DNA of 64,000 bases, taken from the NCBI GenBank assembly GCA_944389075.1, contig CALXLA010000034.1, forward strand, positions 1 to 64,000, read 5' to 3'. The translations under genes were made by a program, and so were the position numbers. The notes beneath the pieces were generated by a model. The model searched no databases and was not told the origin of the DNA. It worked only from the letters and a program-made list of their open reading frames with translations. Shown here one piece after another: positions 37,733 through 47,697 of the stretch; position 1 is the first letter of the stretch, and each line of letters starts with the position of its first letter. The DNA comes from an uncultured Spirochaetaceae bacterium. Its GTDB lineage: Bacteria > Spirochaetota > Spirochaetia > Sphaerochaetales > Sphaerochaetaceae.

Positions 37733-38107
37733 ATGCCTACTATAAATCAGCTGATCAGAAAGGGCAGACAGAGCACAAAGTCGAAGACAAAGTCTCCAGC
37801 TCTCCAGGGCTGCCCTCAGAAGAGAGGAGTATGCACAAGGGTAATGACAGTTACTCCTAAGAAGCCTAACTCCGCTCTTAGAAAGGTAGCGAGAGTCCGC
37901 CTTTCGAATGGAATCGAAGTAACCGCATACATCCCAGGTATCGGCCACAACCTGCAGGAGCACTCTGTTGTTCTCATCAGGGGTGGAAGAGTCAAGGACC
38001 TTCCTGGTGTAAGGTATCACATCATCCGTGGTACAAAGGATACACTCGGTGTAGCCGACAGGAAGAGATCGCGCTCTAAGTACGGCGCTAAGAAGCCAAA
38101 GGCTTGA
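37733..38107 (+). CDS. rpsL: 30S ribosomal protein S12
   Basis: This 124-residue decoding-centre protein has conserved [11 protein letters not shown] and [12 protein letters not shown]. The lysines whose replacement gives streptomycin resistance are both unchanged, so a streptomycin-sensitive S12 is predicted. It is followed by rpsG after 15 bases; fusA, which normally comes next, is absent. Confidence 0.98.
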   Translation: MPTINQLIRKGRQSTKSKTKSPALQGCPQKRGVCTRVMTVTPKKPNSALRKVARVRLSNGIEVTAYIPGIGHNLQEHSVVLIRGGRVKDLPGVRYHIIRGTKDTLGVADRKRSRSKYGAKKPKA

Positions 38108-38122
38108 GGGAGGCGGTAAGAT

Positions 38123-38593
38123 ATGTCAAGAGATAGAAAAGCTCCAAAGAGACCAGTATCTCCGGATGCAGTCTACCACAGCACAGTTGTCGAGAAATTC
38201 ATCTGCCGCATGATGGTCGATGGAAAGAAGAGCGTCTCCACACGTATCCTCTATACAGCAATGAGCACAATTGCTGAGAAGAGCGGTCAGGAAGCTCTCG
38301 ATGTCTTCACAAAGGCTATCGACAATGTGAAGCCACAGGTTGAGGTAAAGTCCAGAAGAGTCGGTGGTGCTACTTATCAGGTACCTGTCGAGATCAGGGA
38401 AGAGAGAAGGGAAGCACTTGCAATGCGCTGGATCATCAATGCAGCACGCTCACGCAGCGGAAAGGCTATGAGCGAGAAGCTCGCTGATGAGCTCCTTGAT
38501 GCATTCAACTCAACAGGTTCAGCATTCAAGAAGAAGGAAGATACACACAGAATGGCAGAGGCAAACAAGGCCTTCTCCCACTTCCGCTTCTAA
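38123..38593 (+). CDS. rpsG: 30S ribosomal protein S7
   Basis: This 156-residue primary 16S-binding protein organises the 30S head. Conserved features include the N-terminal [23 protein letters not shown] and the beta hairpin [16 protein letters not shown]. It is the last gene of the unit, as a terminator follows directly, so tuf and the S10 cluster are transcribed separately. Confidence 0.98.
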   Translation: MSRDRKAPKRPVSPDAVYHSTVVEKFICRMMVDGKKSVSTRILYTAMSTIAEKSGQEALDVFTKAIDNVKPQVEVKSRRVGGATYQVPVEIREERREALAMRWIINAARSRSGKAMSEKLADELLDAFNSTGSAFKKKEDTHRMAEANKAFSHFRF

Positions 38594-38612
38594 TAGCAAT
38601 AGAGCTTATAAG

Positions 38613-38640
38613 GGCCTCCCTGATGGGAGGTCTTTCTGTT
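38613..38640 (+). terminator. rpsLG terminator
   Basis: GGCCTCCC-TGAT-GGGAGGTC (38613-38632) is followed by TTTCTGTT. The T-rich tail overlaps the -10 of the next small gene. Confidence 0.85.
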
Positions 38641-38651
38641 ATCATGATGCC

Positions 38652-38987
38652 ATGTTTGATTTAGATGATTTTTATTCGCTTACATCATACGCATCCCGTT
38701 TCCTGAAGGATCCCGATACATTCATAACGCTGTATTTCAGCCAGAAATCAACAGCGGCCGCTGTAGCTGCATGCGAGATGAAGTCAGGCGATGGCTCATC
38801 ATTCCGCCAGGATATGCTTCCTGTGCTCTTCGAGAGGGCAGAGCGCGATGAGATGACAACAGCCCGTGAGTTCATAGCGCTCACAGGCTGCGGATGTGTA
38901 TCTGTGGATGATGGCGAAGTCTCTGCGGATATCGCCATATACAATGATTTCGTGGCTTATCTCACAGCTACCGGGATCAATGGCTGA
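38652..38987 (+). CDS. hypothetical 111-residue protein
   Basis: This acidic cytoplasmic protein has no domain I recognise (MFDLDDFYSLTSYASRF at the N-terminus, CGCVSVDDGE near residue 80). An extended -10 TG-T-TATCAT (38637-38645) ends six bases before the ATG and there is no Shine-Dalgarno, so it may be leaderless. An open frame runs further upstream through the rpsG terminator, but it has no sensible start. The 3' end overlaps the convergent TSCPD gene by 11 bases. Confidence 0.6.
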   Translation: MFDLDDFYSLTSYASRFLKDPDTFITLYFSQKSTAAAVAACEMKSGDGSSFRQDMLPVLFERAERDEMTTAREFIALTGCGCVSVDDGEVSADIAIYNDFVAYLTATGING

Positions 38988-39231
38988 GAGCCTCTGCTAT
39001 AGCCTTTGAGAGCTGGTCCGGGCAGGATGTGGATTTCATGCCGCAGGTATTGCCTGCGAGTATCGATGCGATCTCTGAGGCATCCTTTCCCTCGCATAGC
39101 TTCGATATTCCCTTGAGGTTGCCATTGCAGCCTCCGTGGAATGCTATGTTGTGAAGCTTCTTCTCATCGTCGAGGTCGAATTCGATTTCCCTTGAGCATG
39201 TTCCCTTTGTCTTATATGTGTAATGAGTCAT
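38977..39231 (-). CDS. TSCPD domain protein
   Basis: This 84-residue protein ends with TSCPDQLSKAI, the motif naming the TSCPD family, and has CNGNLKGISKLCEG, shared with the C-terminal region of some ribonucleotide reductases. The cysteines (about 11, 35, 46, 63, 69) suggest metal binding; the function of the free-standing domain is unknown. AAGGAG lies seven bases before the ATG at 39231; a longer frame to 39327 overruns the tuf promoter and is rejected. Confidence 0.82.
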   Translation of the reverse strand: MTHYTYKTKGTCSREIEFDLDDEKKLHNIAFHGGCNGNLKGISKLCEGKDASEIASILAGNTCGMKSTSCPDQLSKAIAEALSH

Positions 39232-39309
39232 GTCTTTTCTCCTTGCGAGAGGATACAGCAAAACAAAATGCCGATGCAATCCTTTCATCTGCAAATAATT
39301 AACAACTAC

Positions 39310-39338
39310 TTGACAAGCTCTTTCCATTTCCTTATATT
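39310..39338 (+). promoter_or_regulatory. promoter of tuf and the S10 cluster
   Basis: Near-consensus sigma-70 promoter: TTGACA (39310-39315), 17 bases, TATATT (39333-39338). It is the best promoter in the window and suits the ribosomal protein array that follows. Confidence 0.85.
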
Positions 39339-39344
39339 GGTCAA

Positions 39345-39587
39345 GGTGTCTGGCTATGCCCTTTGGGATAGCTGGCAGCGAGCCAAACCGATTGCTTCGT
39401 GCGATAAGGTGGTTCCGGAAAAAGATAGATCTTTATCATCTAAGAAGCTCTATTGTCGATACCGGTAATGGATACCGACCTCTGGAAACCTGTTTTACCC
39501 GCTTAGCAATCAGTCTGCTTGAAAGCAATAAGGGATTTTCCCTTATGGAATAATTTTGTTTGTGGCATAGGCCACAAGGAGGAACTG
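39345..39587 (+). promoter_or_regulatory. long structured leader of tuf
   Basis: About 243 bases separate the predicted start from the tuf ATG, without a convincing ORF. ATAAGGGA-TTT-TCCCTTAT (39528-39546) and TTGTGGC-ATAG-GCCACAA (39560-39577) are perfect hairpins. The second abuts the ribosome binding site AGGAGG (39577-39582). Such a leader before the tuf-S10 cluster suggests autogenous control, for example by L4 or EF-Tu, but no known leader family is recognised. Confidence 0.6.
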
Positions 39588-40778
39588 ATGGCTAAGGAAA
39601 AATTCGAAAGAACGAAGCCACATGTGAACGTAGGTACTATCGGACACGTCGACCATGGTAAGACTACTCTCACAGCAGCAATCACAATGCACTGTGCAAA
39701 GCTGTTCGGAGACAAGGCTCTTGCTTATGATGCAATCGACAATGCACCAGAGGAAAAGGCCCGCGGTATCACCATCAACACAAGACACGTTGAGTATCAG
39801 TCCAAGAACAGGCACTATGCTCACGTCGACTGCCCGGGACACGCTGACTACATCAAGAACATGATCACAGGTGCAGCTCAGATGGATGGCGCTATCATCG
39901 TTGTTGCTGCAACAGACGGTGCTATGGCACAGACAAGAGAGCATCTTCTTCTTGCTCGCCAGGTTGGTGTTCCAGCAATCATCGTATTCATCAACAAGTG
40001 CGACCAGGTAGATGATCCAGACCTCATCGATCTCGTCGAGGAAGAGATGAGGGATCTCCTCACAGAGTATGGCTTCGATGGAGCTAATGCACCTGTCATA
40101 AGGGGATCTGCATATCTTGCAATGACAAAGCCAGACGATCCAGAGGCAACAAAGTGCATCGACGAGCTTCTCGACGCAATGGATGAGTACATCCCACTTC
40201 CGGAGAGAGCAGTTGATCAGCCATTCCTCATGCCAATCGAAGACATCTTCTCGATTTCTGGCCGTGGAACAGTTGTTACAGGTAGGGTAGAGCGCGGTGT
40301 CATCCACCTCAATGATCCAGTTCAGATTGTTGGTATCAGAGAGACACAGAACACTGTCGTAACAGGCATCGAGATGTTCAACAAGCTTCTTGACGAAGGC
40401 CAGGCTGGCGATAACATCGGAGCACTCCTCCGCGGTATCGACAAGAAGGAAGTCGTAAGAGGCCAGGTTCTTGCAAAGCCAAATTCAATCACACCTCACC
40501 AGAAGTTCACAGGAACTGTATACGTGCTTTCAAAGGATGAGGGTGGAAGACACTCACCATTCTTCGATGGCTACAGACCACAGTTCTACTTCAGGACAAC
40601 TGATATCACAGGCACAGTCCACCTCCCAGCAGGAAAGGAAATGGTAATGCCTGGTGATCACACTGAGATCAACGTCGAGCTTATCCACCCAGTTGCTATG
40701 GATAAGGGGCTCAGATTCGCTATCCGCGAAGGCGGCAGAACAGTCGCTTCCGGACAGGTAACTGAAATCGTAGAGTGA
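39588..40778 (+). CDS. tuf: elongation factor Tu
   Basis: This 396-residue GTPase delivers aminoacyl-tRNA to the ribosome. G1 GHVDHGKT is at 19-26, and G3 DCPGH and G4 NKCD follow; the effector region contains ARGITINT. The start is the ATG 3' of the hairpin-flanked AGGAGG; upstream in-frame starts lie inside the leader. It heads the S10 cluster, as in other spirochaetes, and does not follow fusA. Confidence 0.98.
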   Translation: MAKEKFERTKPHVNVGTIGHVDHGKTTLTAAITMHCAKLFGDKALAYDAIDNAPEEKARGITINTRHVEYQSKNRHYAHVDCPGHADYIKNMITGAAQMDGAIIVVAATDGAMAQTREHLLLARQVGVPAIIVFINKCDQVDDPDLIDLVEEEMRDLLTEYGFDGANAPVIRGSAYLAMTKPDDPEATKCIDELLDAMDEYIPLPERAVDQPFLMPIEDIFSISGRGTVVTGRVERGVIHLNDPVQIVGIRETQNTVVTGIEMFNKLLDEGQAGDNIGALLRGIDKKEVVRGQVLAKPNSITPHQKFTGTVYVLSKDEGGRHSPFFDGYRPQFYFRTTDITGTVHLPAGKEMVMPGDHTEINVELIHPVAMDKGLRFAIREGGRTVASGQVTEIVE

Positions 40779-40784
40779 TTTCGC

Positions 40785-40812
40785 TTTCTGCCGGGGCTGT
40801 CCCCGGCGGAAA
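40785..40812 (+). promoter_or_regulatory. tuf-rpsJ intercistronic hairpin
   Basis: A 12-base stem, TTTCTGCCGGGG with CCCCGGCGGAAA (one G-U), is followed nine bases later by GTTTTTTGG. This is a partial terminator or processing signal that could let tuf be made in excess over the ribosomal proteins. Confidence 0.65.
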
Positions 40813-40839
40813 ATATCGTTTTTTGGAGATTTTTGGAAA

Positions 40840-41148
40840 ATGGCAAATGAAAGAATCCGGGTTAAGCTGAGAGGATTTGACGTTGAGCTGGTAGAGCAGA
40901 GCTCAAAGGCTATCGTTCAGACAGTTGTGAAGGCGGGCGCTAAGGTTTCCGGCCCAGTACCTCTCCCGACTCGTATCAACAAATATACTGTCCTCAGGTC
41001 GCCACATATTAATAAGAAGGCTCGTGAGCAGTTCGAAATGAGAACACACAAGAGGTTGATTGACATTCTGGATCCCACACAGAAAGTAGTGGAAGCCCTG
41101 ATGAAACTTGAACTCCCTGCAGGTGTGGACGTAGAAATCAGACAGTAA
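40840..41148 (+). CDS. rpsJ: 30S ribosomal protein S10
   Basis: This 102-residue S10 of the 30S head is also the NusE partner of NusB and NusG in antitermination. Conserved: [17 protein letters not shown] and RTHKRLIDI. It begins the ribosomal protein array proper, 61 bases after tuf. Confidence 0.98.
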   Translation: MANERIRVKLRGFDVELVEQSSKAIVQTVVKAGAKVSGPVPLPTRINKYTVLRSPHINKKAREQFEMRTHKRLIDILDPTQKVVEALMKLELPAGVDVEIRQ

Positions 41149-41162
41149 AGTTGAGGTAAGAG

Positions 41163-41783
41163 ATGTTAGGGCTTATCGGCAAAAAAGTTGGAATGACACA
41201 GGTGTTCGATGCTAATGGCAGACTTACTCCTGTGACTGTTATCAAGATAGAGGACAACGTAGTAGTCGCAAATAGAACCGAAGAGAAGAATGGCTACTCA
41301 GCAGCTGTGCTTGGATCTGGCGAAGTAAAGAAGAACAGAGTCACAAAGCCATATGCTGGCCAGTTCAAGAACGTCGGCGACGTTAAGAAGACTATGATTG
41401 AGTTCAGGGACTTCGAGAATGAAGTTGCACCTGGCGATCACCTTGGTGTTGATCTCTTCAAGGATGTCACATATGTTGACGTGACTGGAACATCCAAAGG
41501 CAAAGGCTATCAGGGCGGTATGAAGCGCTATGGCTTTGGCGGCGGAAGAGCTACTCATGGTTCGAAGTTCCACAGGGATCTCGGTGGTACAGCTATGTCA
41601 TCGACACCTTCCCATACATTCAAGGGCCATCGCATGGCTGGCCATATGGGCAATGTCAGGACAACTGTGCAGAACCTCAAGGTGGTTGCAGTCGACAGCG
41701 AGATGCAGGTTCTTATGGTCAAGGGTGCTATTCCAGGCCCAGCTCAGAGCACTGTAGTCGTAAAGAAAGCAGTAAAGAAGTGA
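41163..41783 (+). CDS. rplC: 50S ribosomal protein L3
   Basis: This 206-residue early assembly protein near the peptidyl transferase centre has the long loop [17 protein letters not shown] and [12 protein letters not shown], which reach the active site. GAGG lies before the ATG; rplD follows after 10 bases. Confidence 0.98.
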   Translation: MLGLIGKKVGMTQVFDANGRLTPVTVIKIEDNVVVANRTEEKNGYSAAVLGSGEVKKNRVTKPYAGQFKNVGDVKKTMIEFRDFENEVAPGDHLGVDLFKDVTYVDVTGTSKGKGYQGGMKRYGFGGGRATHGSKFHRDLGGTAMSSTPSHTFKGHRMAGHMGNVRTTVQNLKVVAVDSEMQVLMVKGAIPGPAQSTVVVKKAVKK

Positions 41784-41793
41784 GAGGCAGATA

Positions 41794-42423
41794 ATGGAAC
41801 AGAAAGTATACTCGGTAAACGGAAAGGAAACCGGAACAATCGAGCTTTCGGATGCAGTCTTCAATATTGAAGTCTCCACAGGTTCGATTTACCATGCCAT
41901 AAGAAACGAGGCTGCGAATAATCGTGTTGGAACAGCTTGCACGAAGACACGTTCAGAAGTGAACTACAGCAACACGAAGCCATACAAGCAGAAGGGTACA
42001 GGTAATGCCCGCCGCGGTGATAAGAAGTCTCCTGTCGCAGTCGGTGGTGGCACGATCTTCGGACCAAAGCCAAGAGATTATTCCTATTCGCTCCCGAAGA
42101 AGGTCAAGAGACTTGCTATGAAGAGTCTTCTTACCCTTGGAGTCCAGGAAGGCAGGCTTACGGTTGTTGAGGACTTCACATCAGAGAATGGCAAGACAAA
42201 GGATGTCGTGGCAATACTCAAGGCATTCGGTGTGGACAAGGAGCGCACGCTCATCGTCATCGGAGGAAACGATTCGATGCTTCGCCGTGCAGCAAGGAAT
42301 ATCCCATTCGTCCATGTCCAGGCTTTTGACAAGCTCTCAGCCAAGGAGCTCCTCTATGGAAGGAAGATACTTGTTCTTAAGGGAGCTGCTTCGAATCTCA
42401 ACAGCTTCTATGGTGAGAGATAA
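41794..42423 (+). CDS. rplD: 50S ribosomal protein L4
   Basis: This 209-residue L4 has the tunnel-lining loop [16 protein letters not shown] and [13 protein letters not shown]. In E. coli L4 represses the S10 operon; here it would have to act through the long tuf leader or another site. It starts 10 bases after rplC. Confidence 0.97.
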   Translation: MEQKVYSVNGKETGTIELSDAVFNIEVSTGSIYHAIRNEAANNRVGTACTKTRSEVNYSNTKPYKQKGTGNARRGDKKSPVAVGGGTIFGPKPRDYSYSLPKKVKRLAMKSLLTLGVQEGRLTVVEDFTSENGKTKDVVAILKAFGVDKERTLIVIGGNDSMLRRAARNIPFVHVQAFDKLSAKELLYGRKILVLKGAASNLNSFYGER

Positions 42424-42435
42424 GGAGAGACGGAA

Positions 42436-42738
42436 ATGAGAGCAGATAGAGTAATCATTGAGCCGATCCTCAGCGAGAAGACGAATCTCATGAGGGAAGG
42501 CGACTGCAAGAAGTATGTTTTCCGCGTGGATCCAGCTGCCAACAAGTTCGAGATCATGGCAGCAGTAAAGGAAATCTTCAACGTTGACTGCGAGAAATGC
42601 AACGTGATGAATGTCGGCGGGAAGCCGAAGTTCTCCAGAGGTAAGGGTGGTTATATCAAGGGCTATACCCCAAGCTGGAAGAAGGCAATTGTGACCCTGG
42701 CCAAGGGACAGTCGATCCAGGCCATCGAAGGTGTATAA
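42436..42738 (+). CDS. rplW: 50S ribosomal protein L23
   Basis: This 100-residue L23 at the tunnel exit docks trigger factor and the signal recognition particle. N-terminal [13 protein letters not shown] and C-terminal [13 protein letters not shown] are conserved. It lies between rplD and rplB. Confidence 0.97.
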   Translation: MRADRVIIEPILSEKTNLMREGDCKKYVFRVDPAANKFEIMAAVKEIFNVDCEKCNVMNVGGKPKFSRGKGGYIKGYTPSWKKAIVTLAKGQSIQAIEGV

Positions 42739-42752
42739 GGAGAAAAGGAAGA

Positions 42753-43577
42753 ATGGCTCTTAAGAATTATAAACCAAACACACCTGGACTCCGCCAGAGG
42801 ACTGTGCTTGTACGCTCTGAGATCACTGCCCAGAAGCCAGAGAAGTCTCTTACGGTCAGCCTCAGCAAGAAGGCAGGACGTGATACATTCGGACGCATCA
42901 GCGTGCGTCGCCGTGGCGGTGGCCATAAGAGAGCATACAGGATCATCGATTTCAAGAGGGACAAGTATGGCGTTCCTGGAATCGTGAAGACCATCGAATA
43001 TGACCCGAACAGAAGCGTTAATATCGCACTCGTGTTCTATAAGGACGGCGAGAAGCGCTATATCCTCGCTCCTAAGGGCATTGCAGTGGGAACTCAGATC
43101 GTATCAGGACCGGCAGCTCCTATTACTGTAGGAAATGCTCTTCCTCTGAAGAATATCCCACTCGGTGTTCAGGTCCACAATGTAGAGCTCACACTTGGCC
43201 GTGGTGGACAGCTTGTCCGCTCTGCAGGTCTCACAGCTGATGTCGTGGCTAAGGAAGGAGACTATGTTACGCTTCGTCTTCCTTCTGGTGAGATGAGAAT
43301 GGTTTTCGGCGAGTGCTATGCGACAATCGGCGTTCTCGGAAACGAAGACCATATGAACATCTCTCTTGGAAAAGCAGGTGCATCAAGGCATCTTGGCAGA
43401 AGACCAAAGGTCAGAGGTGTCGCCATGAACCCGATCGACCATCCACATGGTGGTGGTGAAGGCAAGACAGCAGCTGGACGTCATCCAGTTACTCCATGGG
43501 GCAAGCCGACCAAGGGTGCTAAGACTCGTTCGAAGAAGAAGCCTTCAAACAGCTTCATAGTCAAGAGACGCAAGTAG
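42753..43577 (+). CDS. rplB: 50S ribosomal protein L2
   Basis: This 274-residue L2 is needed for subunit joining and peptidyl transfer. The near-invariant [19 protein letters not shown] includes the histidine that reaches toward the active site, and the C-terminus is lysine-rich. GGAG precedes the ATG. Confidence 0.98.
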   Translation: MALKNYKPNTPGLRQRTVLVRSEITAQKPEKSLTVSLSKKAGRDTFGRISVRRRGGGHKRAYRIIDFKRDKYGVPGIVKTIEYDPNRSVNIALVFYKDGEKRYILAPKGIAVGTQIVSGPAAPITVGNALPLKNIPLGVQVHNVELTLGRGGQLVRSAGLTADVVAKEGDYVTLRLPSGEMRMVFGECYATIGVLGNEDHMNISLGKAGASRHLGRRPKVRGVAMNPIDHPHGGGEGKTAAGRHPVTPWGKPTKGAKTRSKKKPSNSFIVKRRK

Positions 43578-43591
43578 TCAGGAGATAGAAA

Positions 43592-43864
43592 GTGGCAAGA
43601 TCGATTAAGAAAGGTCCTTTCATTGAAGCTAAGCTTCTCAAGAGGGTCGAGGAATCAAATAAGACTGGTCAGAAGCAGATGATCAAGACATATTCCCGTA
43701 GCTCCATGATTATCCCGGAAATGGTTGGTTTCACTATTTCCGTGTATAACGGTAAGACATGGATTCCAGTTTATGTGACTGAGAACCTTGTAGGTCACAA
43801 GCTCGGTGAATTTGCTCCTACCCGCGTTTTCCGCGGCCATGCATCTGACAAGAAGGTTAAGTAG
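43592..43864 (+). CDS. rpsS: 30S ribosomal protein S19
   Basis: This 90-residue 30S-head protein partners S13 at bridge B1a. [14 protein letters not shown] and [15 protein letters not shown] are characteristic. It lies 14 bases after rplB. Confidence 0.98.
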   Translation: MARSIKKGPFIEAKLLKRVEESNKTGQKQMIKTYSRSSMIIPEMVGFTISVYNGKTWIPVYVTENLVGHKLGEFAPTRVFRGHASDKKVK

Positions 43865-43872
43865 TAGGTGGT

Positions 43873-44232
43873 ATGATGGAAACTAAGAAAGGTTACAGAG
43901 CAATTGCCAAGTATATCCTGGTTTCTCCTTCTAAGGTACGCCCTGTCGCTGACCTTGTCAGGGGCAAGGGTTATGAAGAGGCTGTTGCCATTCTCGAGGC
44001 AATGCCGCAGAAGGGCGCTAGGCTTATTCTGAAAGTTCTCAAGTCCGCAGGTGCCAACGCATTGAATCAGAACAGGAAGCTTGATGAGGAGTCTCTTTAC
44101 GTCTCCTGTCTGAAGATTGATGAAGGTCCACGTCTCAAGAGAGTCTGGGCGCGTTCTCATGGAAAGCGCGACATACTTCTCAAAAGGATGTCTCATATTA
44201 CTGTAGTCGTAGACGAGAAGGTGGGAAGATAA
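43873..44232 (+). CDS. rplV: 50S ribosomal protein L22
   Basis: This 119-residue L22 has a beta hairpin that lines the exit tunnel. Conserved YILVSPSKVRPVADLVRG and SCLKIDEGPRLKRVWARSHGK. The ATG at 43873 is immediately followed by a second in-frame ATG at 43876; either may serve. The stop overlaps the rpsC start by one base. Confidence 0.97.
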   Translation: MMETKKGYRAIAKYILVSPSKVRPVADLVRGKGYEEAVAILEAMPQKGARLILKVLKSAGANALNQNRKLDEESLYVSCLKIDEGPRLKRVWARSHGKRDILLKRMSHITVVVDEKVGR

Positions 44233-44942
44233 TGGGTCAGAAAGTTAATCCGATTGGACTTAGATTAGGAATCAACAAGACCTGGGATTCGAAGTGGTAT
44301 GTAGACCCTAGGGAGTATGCAGATACGCTTCATGAAGATCTCAAGCTCAGGAAGGCTCTCCTTGCAGCTCCTGAGGTCAATGGCGCAGAAATCAGCGATG
44401 TTGAGATTATCCGCAAGCCTCAGAGAGTGACTCTTGTCGTAGGAACTGCTCGCCCTGGCATCATCATCGGCACAAAGGGTGCCAATGTTGAGAAGCTTTG
44501 CGAGAAGATGCAGAAGCTTACAGACAAGAAGGTCCAGATCAAGATCAAGGAAATCAAGAAGCCAGAGTGCAATGCTCAGATTGTCGCTCAGAATATCGCT
44601 CGTCAGCTTGAGAACCGCGGTGCATTCCGCCGTGCTATGAAGAATGCTATCTCCAGAGCTAGAGCTGCTGGCGTAGAGGGAATCAAGGTAAGGTGCTCAG
44701 GCCGTCTCGGCGGTGCAGAGCTCTCCAGGACAGAGTGGATGAAGGAAGGACGTGTACCTCTCCACACACTCCGTGCTGATATCGATTATGGCTTTGCAAC
44801 TGCATACACATCATTCGGTACTCTCGGCATCAAGGTGTGGATCTTCAATGGTGAGATCTATGACAATGCCAAGGCTGAGGATGAGACTATTGGCACTCTT
44901 GTGAAGAAGAAGACAGCTGAGACAGCTGAGGCAAGGAGCTGA
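44232..44942 (+). CDS. rpsC: 30S ribosomal protein S3
   Basis: This 236-residue S3 at the mRNA entry has the start [13 protein letters not shown] and a KH domain with [15 protein letters not shown]. Conserved [11 protein letters not shown] lies in the C-terminal domain. The one-base overlap with rplV implies coupled translation. Confidence 0.98.
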   Translation: MGQKVNPIGLRLGINKTWDSKWYVDPREYADTLHEDLKLRKALLAAPEVNGAEISDVEIIRKPQRVTLVVGTARPGIIIGTKGANVEKLCEKMQKLTDKKVQIKIKEIKKPECNAQIVAQNIARQLENRGAFRRAMKNAISRARAAGVEGIKVRCSGRLGGAELSRTEWMKEGRVPLHTLRADIDYGFATAYTSFGTLGIKVWIFNGEIYDNAKAEDETIGTLVKKKTAETAEARS

Positions 44943-44946
44943 TAAG

Positions 44947-45363
44947 ATGCTTAGTCCTAAGAGAATAAAGTATAGAAAGAAGCAGCGTGGAACACGTGAT
45001 GCGGTTGCACACAGAGGCAACACACTCGCTTTCGGTGAGTTTGGCCTGATGGCTACAGAGCCAAGATGGATCACAAACCGCCAGATCGAGGCTGCTCGTG
45101 TTGCTATGACACGTCATGTCAAGCGTGGTGGTAAGATCTGGATCCGCATCTTCCCTGATATGCCTTACACAAAGAAACCTGCCGAAACAAGACAGGGTAA
45201 TGGTAAGGGTAGCCCGGAAGGATGGGTAGCAGTCGTCAAGACAGGAGCAATCATGTTCGAGATGGCTGGCGTTGATGAGGAACTCGCAAGAGAAGCTCTT
45301 ACGCTTGCTGCATCCAAGCTTCCTATCAAGACGAAGTTCGTCGTCCGCTCGCAGATGGAGTAG
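44947..45363 (+). CDS. rplP: 50S ribosomal protein L16
   Basis: This 138-residue L16 near the A-site tRNA elbow has conserved [28 protein letters not shown] and [13 protein letters not shown]. It follows rpsC by four bases and precedes rpmC by four. Confidence 0.98.
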   Translation: MLSPKRIKYRKKQRGTRDAVAHRGNTLAFGEFGLMATEPRWITNRQIEAARVAMTRHVKRGGKIWIRIFPDMPYTKKPAETRQGNGKGSPEGWVAVVKTGAIMFEMAGVDEELAREALTLAASKLPIKTKFVVRSQME

Positions 45364-45367
45364 TGTA

Positions 45368-45574
45368 ATGAAGAAGTCATATAAGAATCTCAGCTACAAA
45401 GAGCTTGAGGCAGAGCGCGACAAGCTCAGAAAGGAACTGGTCAATATGAGGCTGCAGAAGGTTCTCGGTCATCTCGATAACCCAATGGCGCTCAAGACTA
45501 CCAGAAGGGATATCGCTCGTCTTAACACCCGCATCCATGCAATAGATATCGGGATCGCTAAGGCATCGAAGTAG
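45368..45574 (+). CDS. rpmC: 50S ribosomal protein L29
   Basis: This 68-residue two-helix protein at the tunnel exit has [17 protein letters not shown], then the conserved RRDIARLNT. The start at 45368 follows the rplP stop by four bases; the open frame extends upstream inside rplP, but that part is unrelated to L29. Confidence 0.97.
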   Translation: MKKSYKNLSYKELEAERDKLRKELVNMRLQKVLGHLDNPMALKTTRRDIARLNTRIHAIDIGIAKASK

Positions 45575-45583
45575 GAGTAGGCA

Positions 45584-45835
45584 ATGCAGGCTAATAAGAA
45601 GAAGATGACAGGACTGGTTGTAAGCGACAAGATGGACAAGACCATTGTCGTGGAGGTCACAAACAGGACTCTCCATCCGATATACAAGAAGTATGTCGTC
45701 ACTACCAAGAAGCTCAAGGCACATGACGAGAACAATGATGCTCATATCGGAGACACAGTCCGTGTTGTTGAGTCTCGCCACATCAGCAAGGATAAGTGCT
45801 GGAGACTCGAGGAAATCCTCGAGAGAGCACGCTAA
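45584..45835 (+). CDS. rpsQ: 30S ribosomal protein S17
   Basis: This 83-residue OB-fold protein is an early 16S binder. [15 protein letters not shown] and HPIYKKYV are diagnostic. It lies nine bases after rpmC. Confidence 0.97.
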   Translation: MQANKKKMTGLVVSDKMDKTIVVEVTNRTLHPIYKKYVVTTKKLKAHDENNDAHIGDTVRVVESRHISKDKCWRLEEILERAR

Positions 45836-45847
45836 AGGAGATTGGCA

Positions 45848-46213
45848 ATGGTACAGATGCAGACTTATCTGAACGTCGCAGACAACAGCGGTGCAAAGCG
45901 TGTGCAGTGCATCAAGGTTCTCGGCGGCAGCCATCGCTATGTTGCTGGCGTTGGCGATATCATCGTAGTTGCAGTGAAAGACGCTCTGCCGAACGGCGCT
46001 ATCAAGAAAGGTGACGTCCTCAAGGCAGTTATCGTCCGCACAAAGAAGGAATACCGCAGACCTGACGGTACCTATATCAGGTTCGATGACAACGCATGCG
46101 TGATCATCGATGCCAACAATAACCCACGTGGTAAGCGTATCTTCGGACCAGTCGCAAGAGAGCTTCGCGATTCGTTCATGAAGATTGTTTCACTCGCGCC
46201 GGAAGTGTTGTAG
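45848..46213 (+). CDS. rplN: 50S ribosomal protein L14
   Basis: This 121-residue L14 at the subunit interface is the docking site of silencing factor Rsf[18 protein letters not shown] starts it and [18 protein letters not shown] ends it. The ATG at 45848 is preferred over the TTG six bases earlier because of the conserved MVQ start and the GGAG spacing. Confidence 0.97.
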   Translation: MVQMQTYLNVADNSGAKRVQCIKVLGGSHRYVAGVGDIIVVAVKDALPNGAIKKGDVLKAVIVRTKKEYRRPDGTYIRFDDNACVIIDANNNPRGKRIFGPVARELRDSFMKIVSLAPEVL

Positions 46214-46223
46214 GAGACAGAGA

Positions 46224-46523
46224 ATGAGACTGAAGAAAGACGACACAGTCATGATCATTGCTGGCAAGGACAAAGGTAAGACCGGCAAGATCGTCAAGAT
46301 TGACCCATCTTCCGAAAGAGTCTATGTCCAGGGTCGTAACATGGTTAAGAAGACACAGAAGAAGAGGACTCAGCAGGACAAGGGCGGCATTGTGGAAATC
46401 GAGGCTCCGATCCATGTTTCCAACGTCATGGTTATCTCAAAGGATAAGCCATCAAGGATCGGATATGAGTTCAGGGACGGAAAGAAGGTCCGCATTGCAA
46501 AGAAGACAGGAGAGGTGCTCTGA
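46224..46523 (+). CDS. rplX: 50S ribosomal protein L24
   Basis: This 99-residue KOW-domain assembly initiator has [19 protein letters not shown]. The ATG at 46224 has GGAG at 46213-46216; an in-frame start at 46185 lies inside rplN. The stop overlaps the rplE start by one base. Confidence 0.97.
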   Translation: MRLKKDDTVMIIAGKDKGKTGKIVKIDPSSERVYVQGRNMVKKTQKKRTQQDKGGIVEIEAPIHVSNVMVISKDKPSRIGYEFRDGKKVRIAKKTGEVL

Positions 46524-47080
46524 TGGCAGAGGAAAAGTTCGTACCGAATTTCAAGAAAAAGTACATGGAGACTGTGGCACCTCAGCTTATGAAGGATTTC
46601 GGCTATAAGTCTGTGATGCAGATTCCGAAGCTTGAGAAGATCACTGTCAGCGTCGGCGTAGGTGAAGCTACTACGAACAAGAAGCTTCTCGAAGCAGCTG
46701 TCAAGGAGCTCGAGCAGATTACCGGCCAGCATGTTGTCAAGACAAAGGCCAGGAAGTCTATTGCAAACTTCAAGGTCAGGGAAGGAATGGAAATCGGCGC
46801 TATGGTTACGCTCCGTGGCGATAACATGTGGTATTTCCTCGAGCGCCTCATCTGCATTGCGCTTCCTCGTGTTAAGGACTTCAAGGGAGTCAATCCTAAT
46901 GCTTTCGATGGCCATGGAAACTATTCGCTTGGTATCACAGAGCAGATTATCTTCCCTGAAATCGACTACGACAAGATCGAGAGAATCAGCGGCATGAACA
47001 TTGCCATCGTCACAACTGCTGTGAATGATGAGCAGGGCTTTGCTCTTCTCAAGGCTCTTGGAATGCCGTTTGCAAAATAA
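46523..47080 (+). CDS. rplE: 50S ribosomal protein L5
   Basis: This 185-residue L5 carries 5S rRNA and contacts P-site tRNA. Conserved [35 protein letters not shown] and [13 protein letters not shown]. The ATGA overlap with rplX suggests coupling. Confidence 0.98.
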   Translation: MAEEKFVPNFKKKYMETVAPQLMKDFGYKSVMQIPKLEKITVSVGVGEATTNKKLLEAAVKELEQITGQHVVKTKARKSIANFKVREGMEIGAMVTLRGDNMWYFLERLICIALPRVKDFKGVNPNAFDGHGNYSLGITEQIIFPEIDYDKIERISGMNIAIVTTAVNDEQGFALLKALGMPFAK

Positions 47081-47093
47081 GGAGCTGTAGAAG

Positions 47094-47279
47094 ATGGCAA
47101 AGAAGTCTCTGATTATAAAGGCTAAGAAGAATCCGAAGTTCTCGACTCGCAGCTACAACCGCTGCAGAATCTGTGGACGCCCACGTGGATATATGCGCCA
47201 GTTCGATATGTGCAGAATCTGTTTCAGGGAACTGGCAAGCAAGGGCCAGATTCCTGGCGTGACGAAGTCGAGCTGGTAG
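47094..47279 (+). CDS. rpsN: 30S ribosomal protein S14, zinc-binding type
   Basis: This 61-residue short S14 has an intact zinc site (Cys24, Cys27, Cys40, Cys43). It is the zinc-dependent form, in contrast to the neighbouring-cluster L33, whose fourth ligand is Glu. It lies 13 bases after rplE. Confidence 0.97.
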   Translation: MAKKSLIIKAKKNPKFSTRSYNRCRICGRPRGYMRQFDMCRICFRELASKGQIPGVTKSSW

Positions 47280-47289
47280 GAGATAGAAT

Positions 47290-47688
47290 ATGGCAGTTAG
47301 TGATCCAATTGCAGATATGCTGACTAAGATCAGAAATGCTAGTCAGGCTAAGCATGAGAAGGTAGATGTATCTGCTTCGAATCTTAAGCTTCAGATCGTG
47401 AAGATCCTTAAGAACGAAGGCTTCATCAAAAACTTCAAGAAGGTTACCAAGGACGATGTGAACTACATCAGGATCTTCCTCAAGTACACAGAGGATCAGA
47501 AGCCTGTGCTCCACGGCCTTGAGCGTATCTCCACACCTGGCAGACGCGTCTACTGCGGCTACAAGGATATGCCTTCCGTTTACAATGGAATCGGCGTTGT
47601 GGTTGTCTCTTCTTCAACAGGTGTCATCACAGGCAAGAAGGCTAAGGAAGCCAGGGTCGGTGGTGAGCTGATCTGCACAATCTGGTAA
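47290..47688 (+). CDS. rpsH: 30S ribosomal protein S8
   Basis: This 132-residue S8 is a 16S central-domain binder that represses the spc operon in E. coli. [27 protein letters not shown] and GGELICTIW are diagnostic. AGGAG precedes the ATG. Confidence 0.98.
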   Translation: MAVSDPIADMLTKIRNASQAKHEKVDVSASNLKLQIVKILKNEGFIKNFKKVTKDDVNYIRIFLKYTEDQKPVLHGLERISTPGRRVYCGYKDMPSVYNGIGVVVVSSSTGVITGKKAKEARVGGELICTIW

Positions 47689-47697
47689 GGAGGAAGC

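Noticed and set aside
38487-38651. Longer start for the 111-residue hypothetical protein
   Set aside because: The extra frame runs through the end of rpsG and its terminator.
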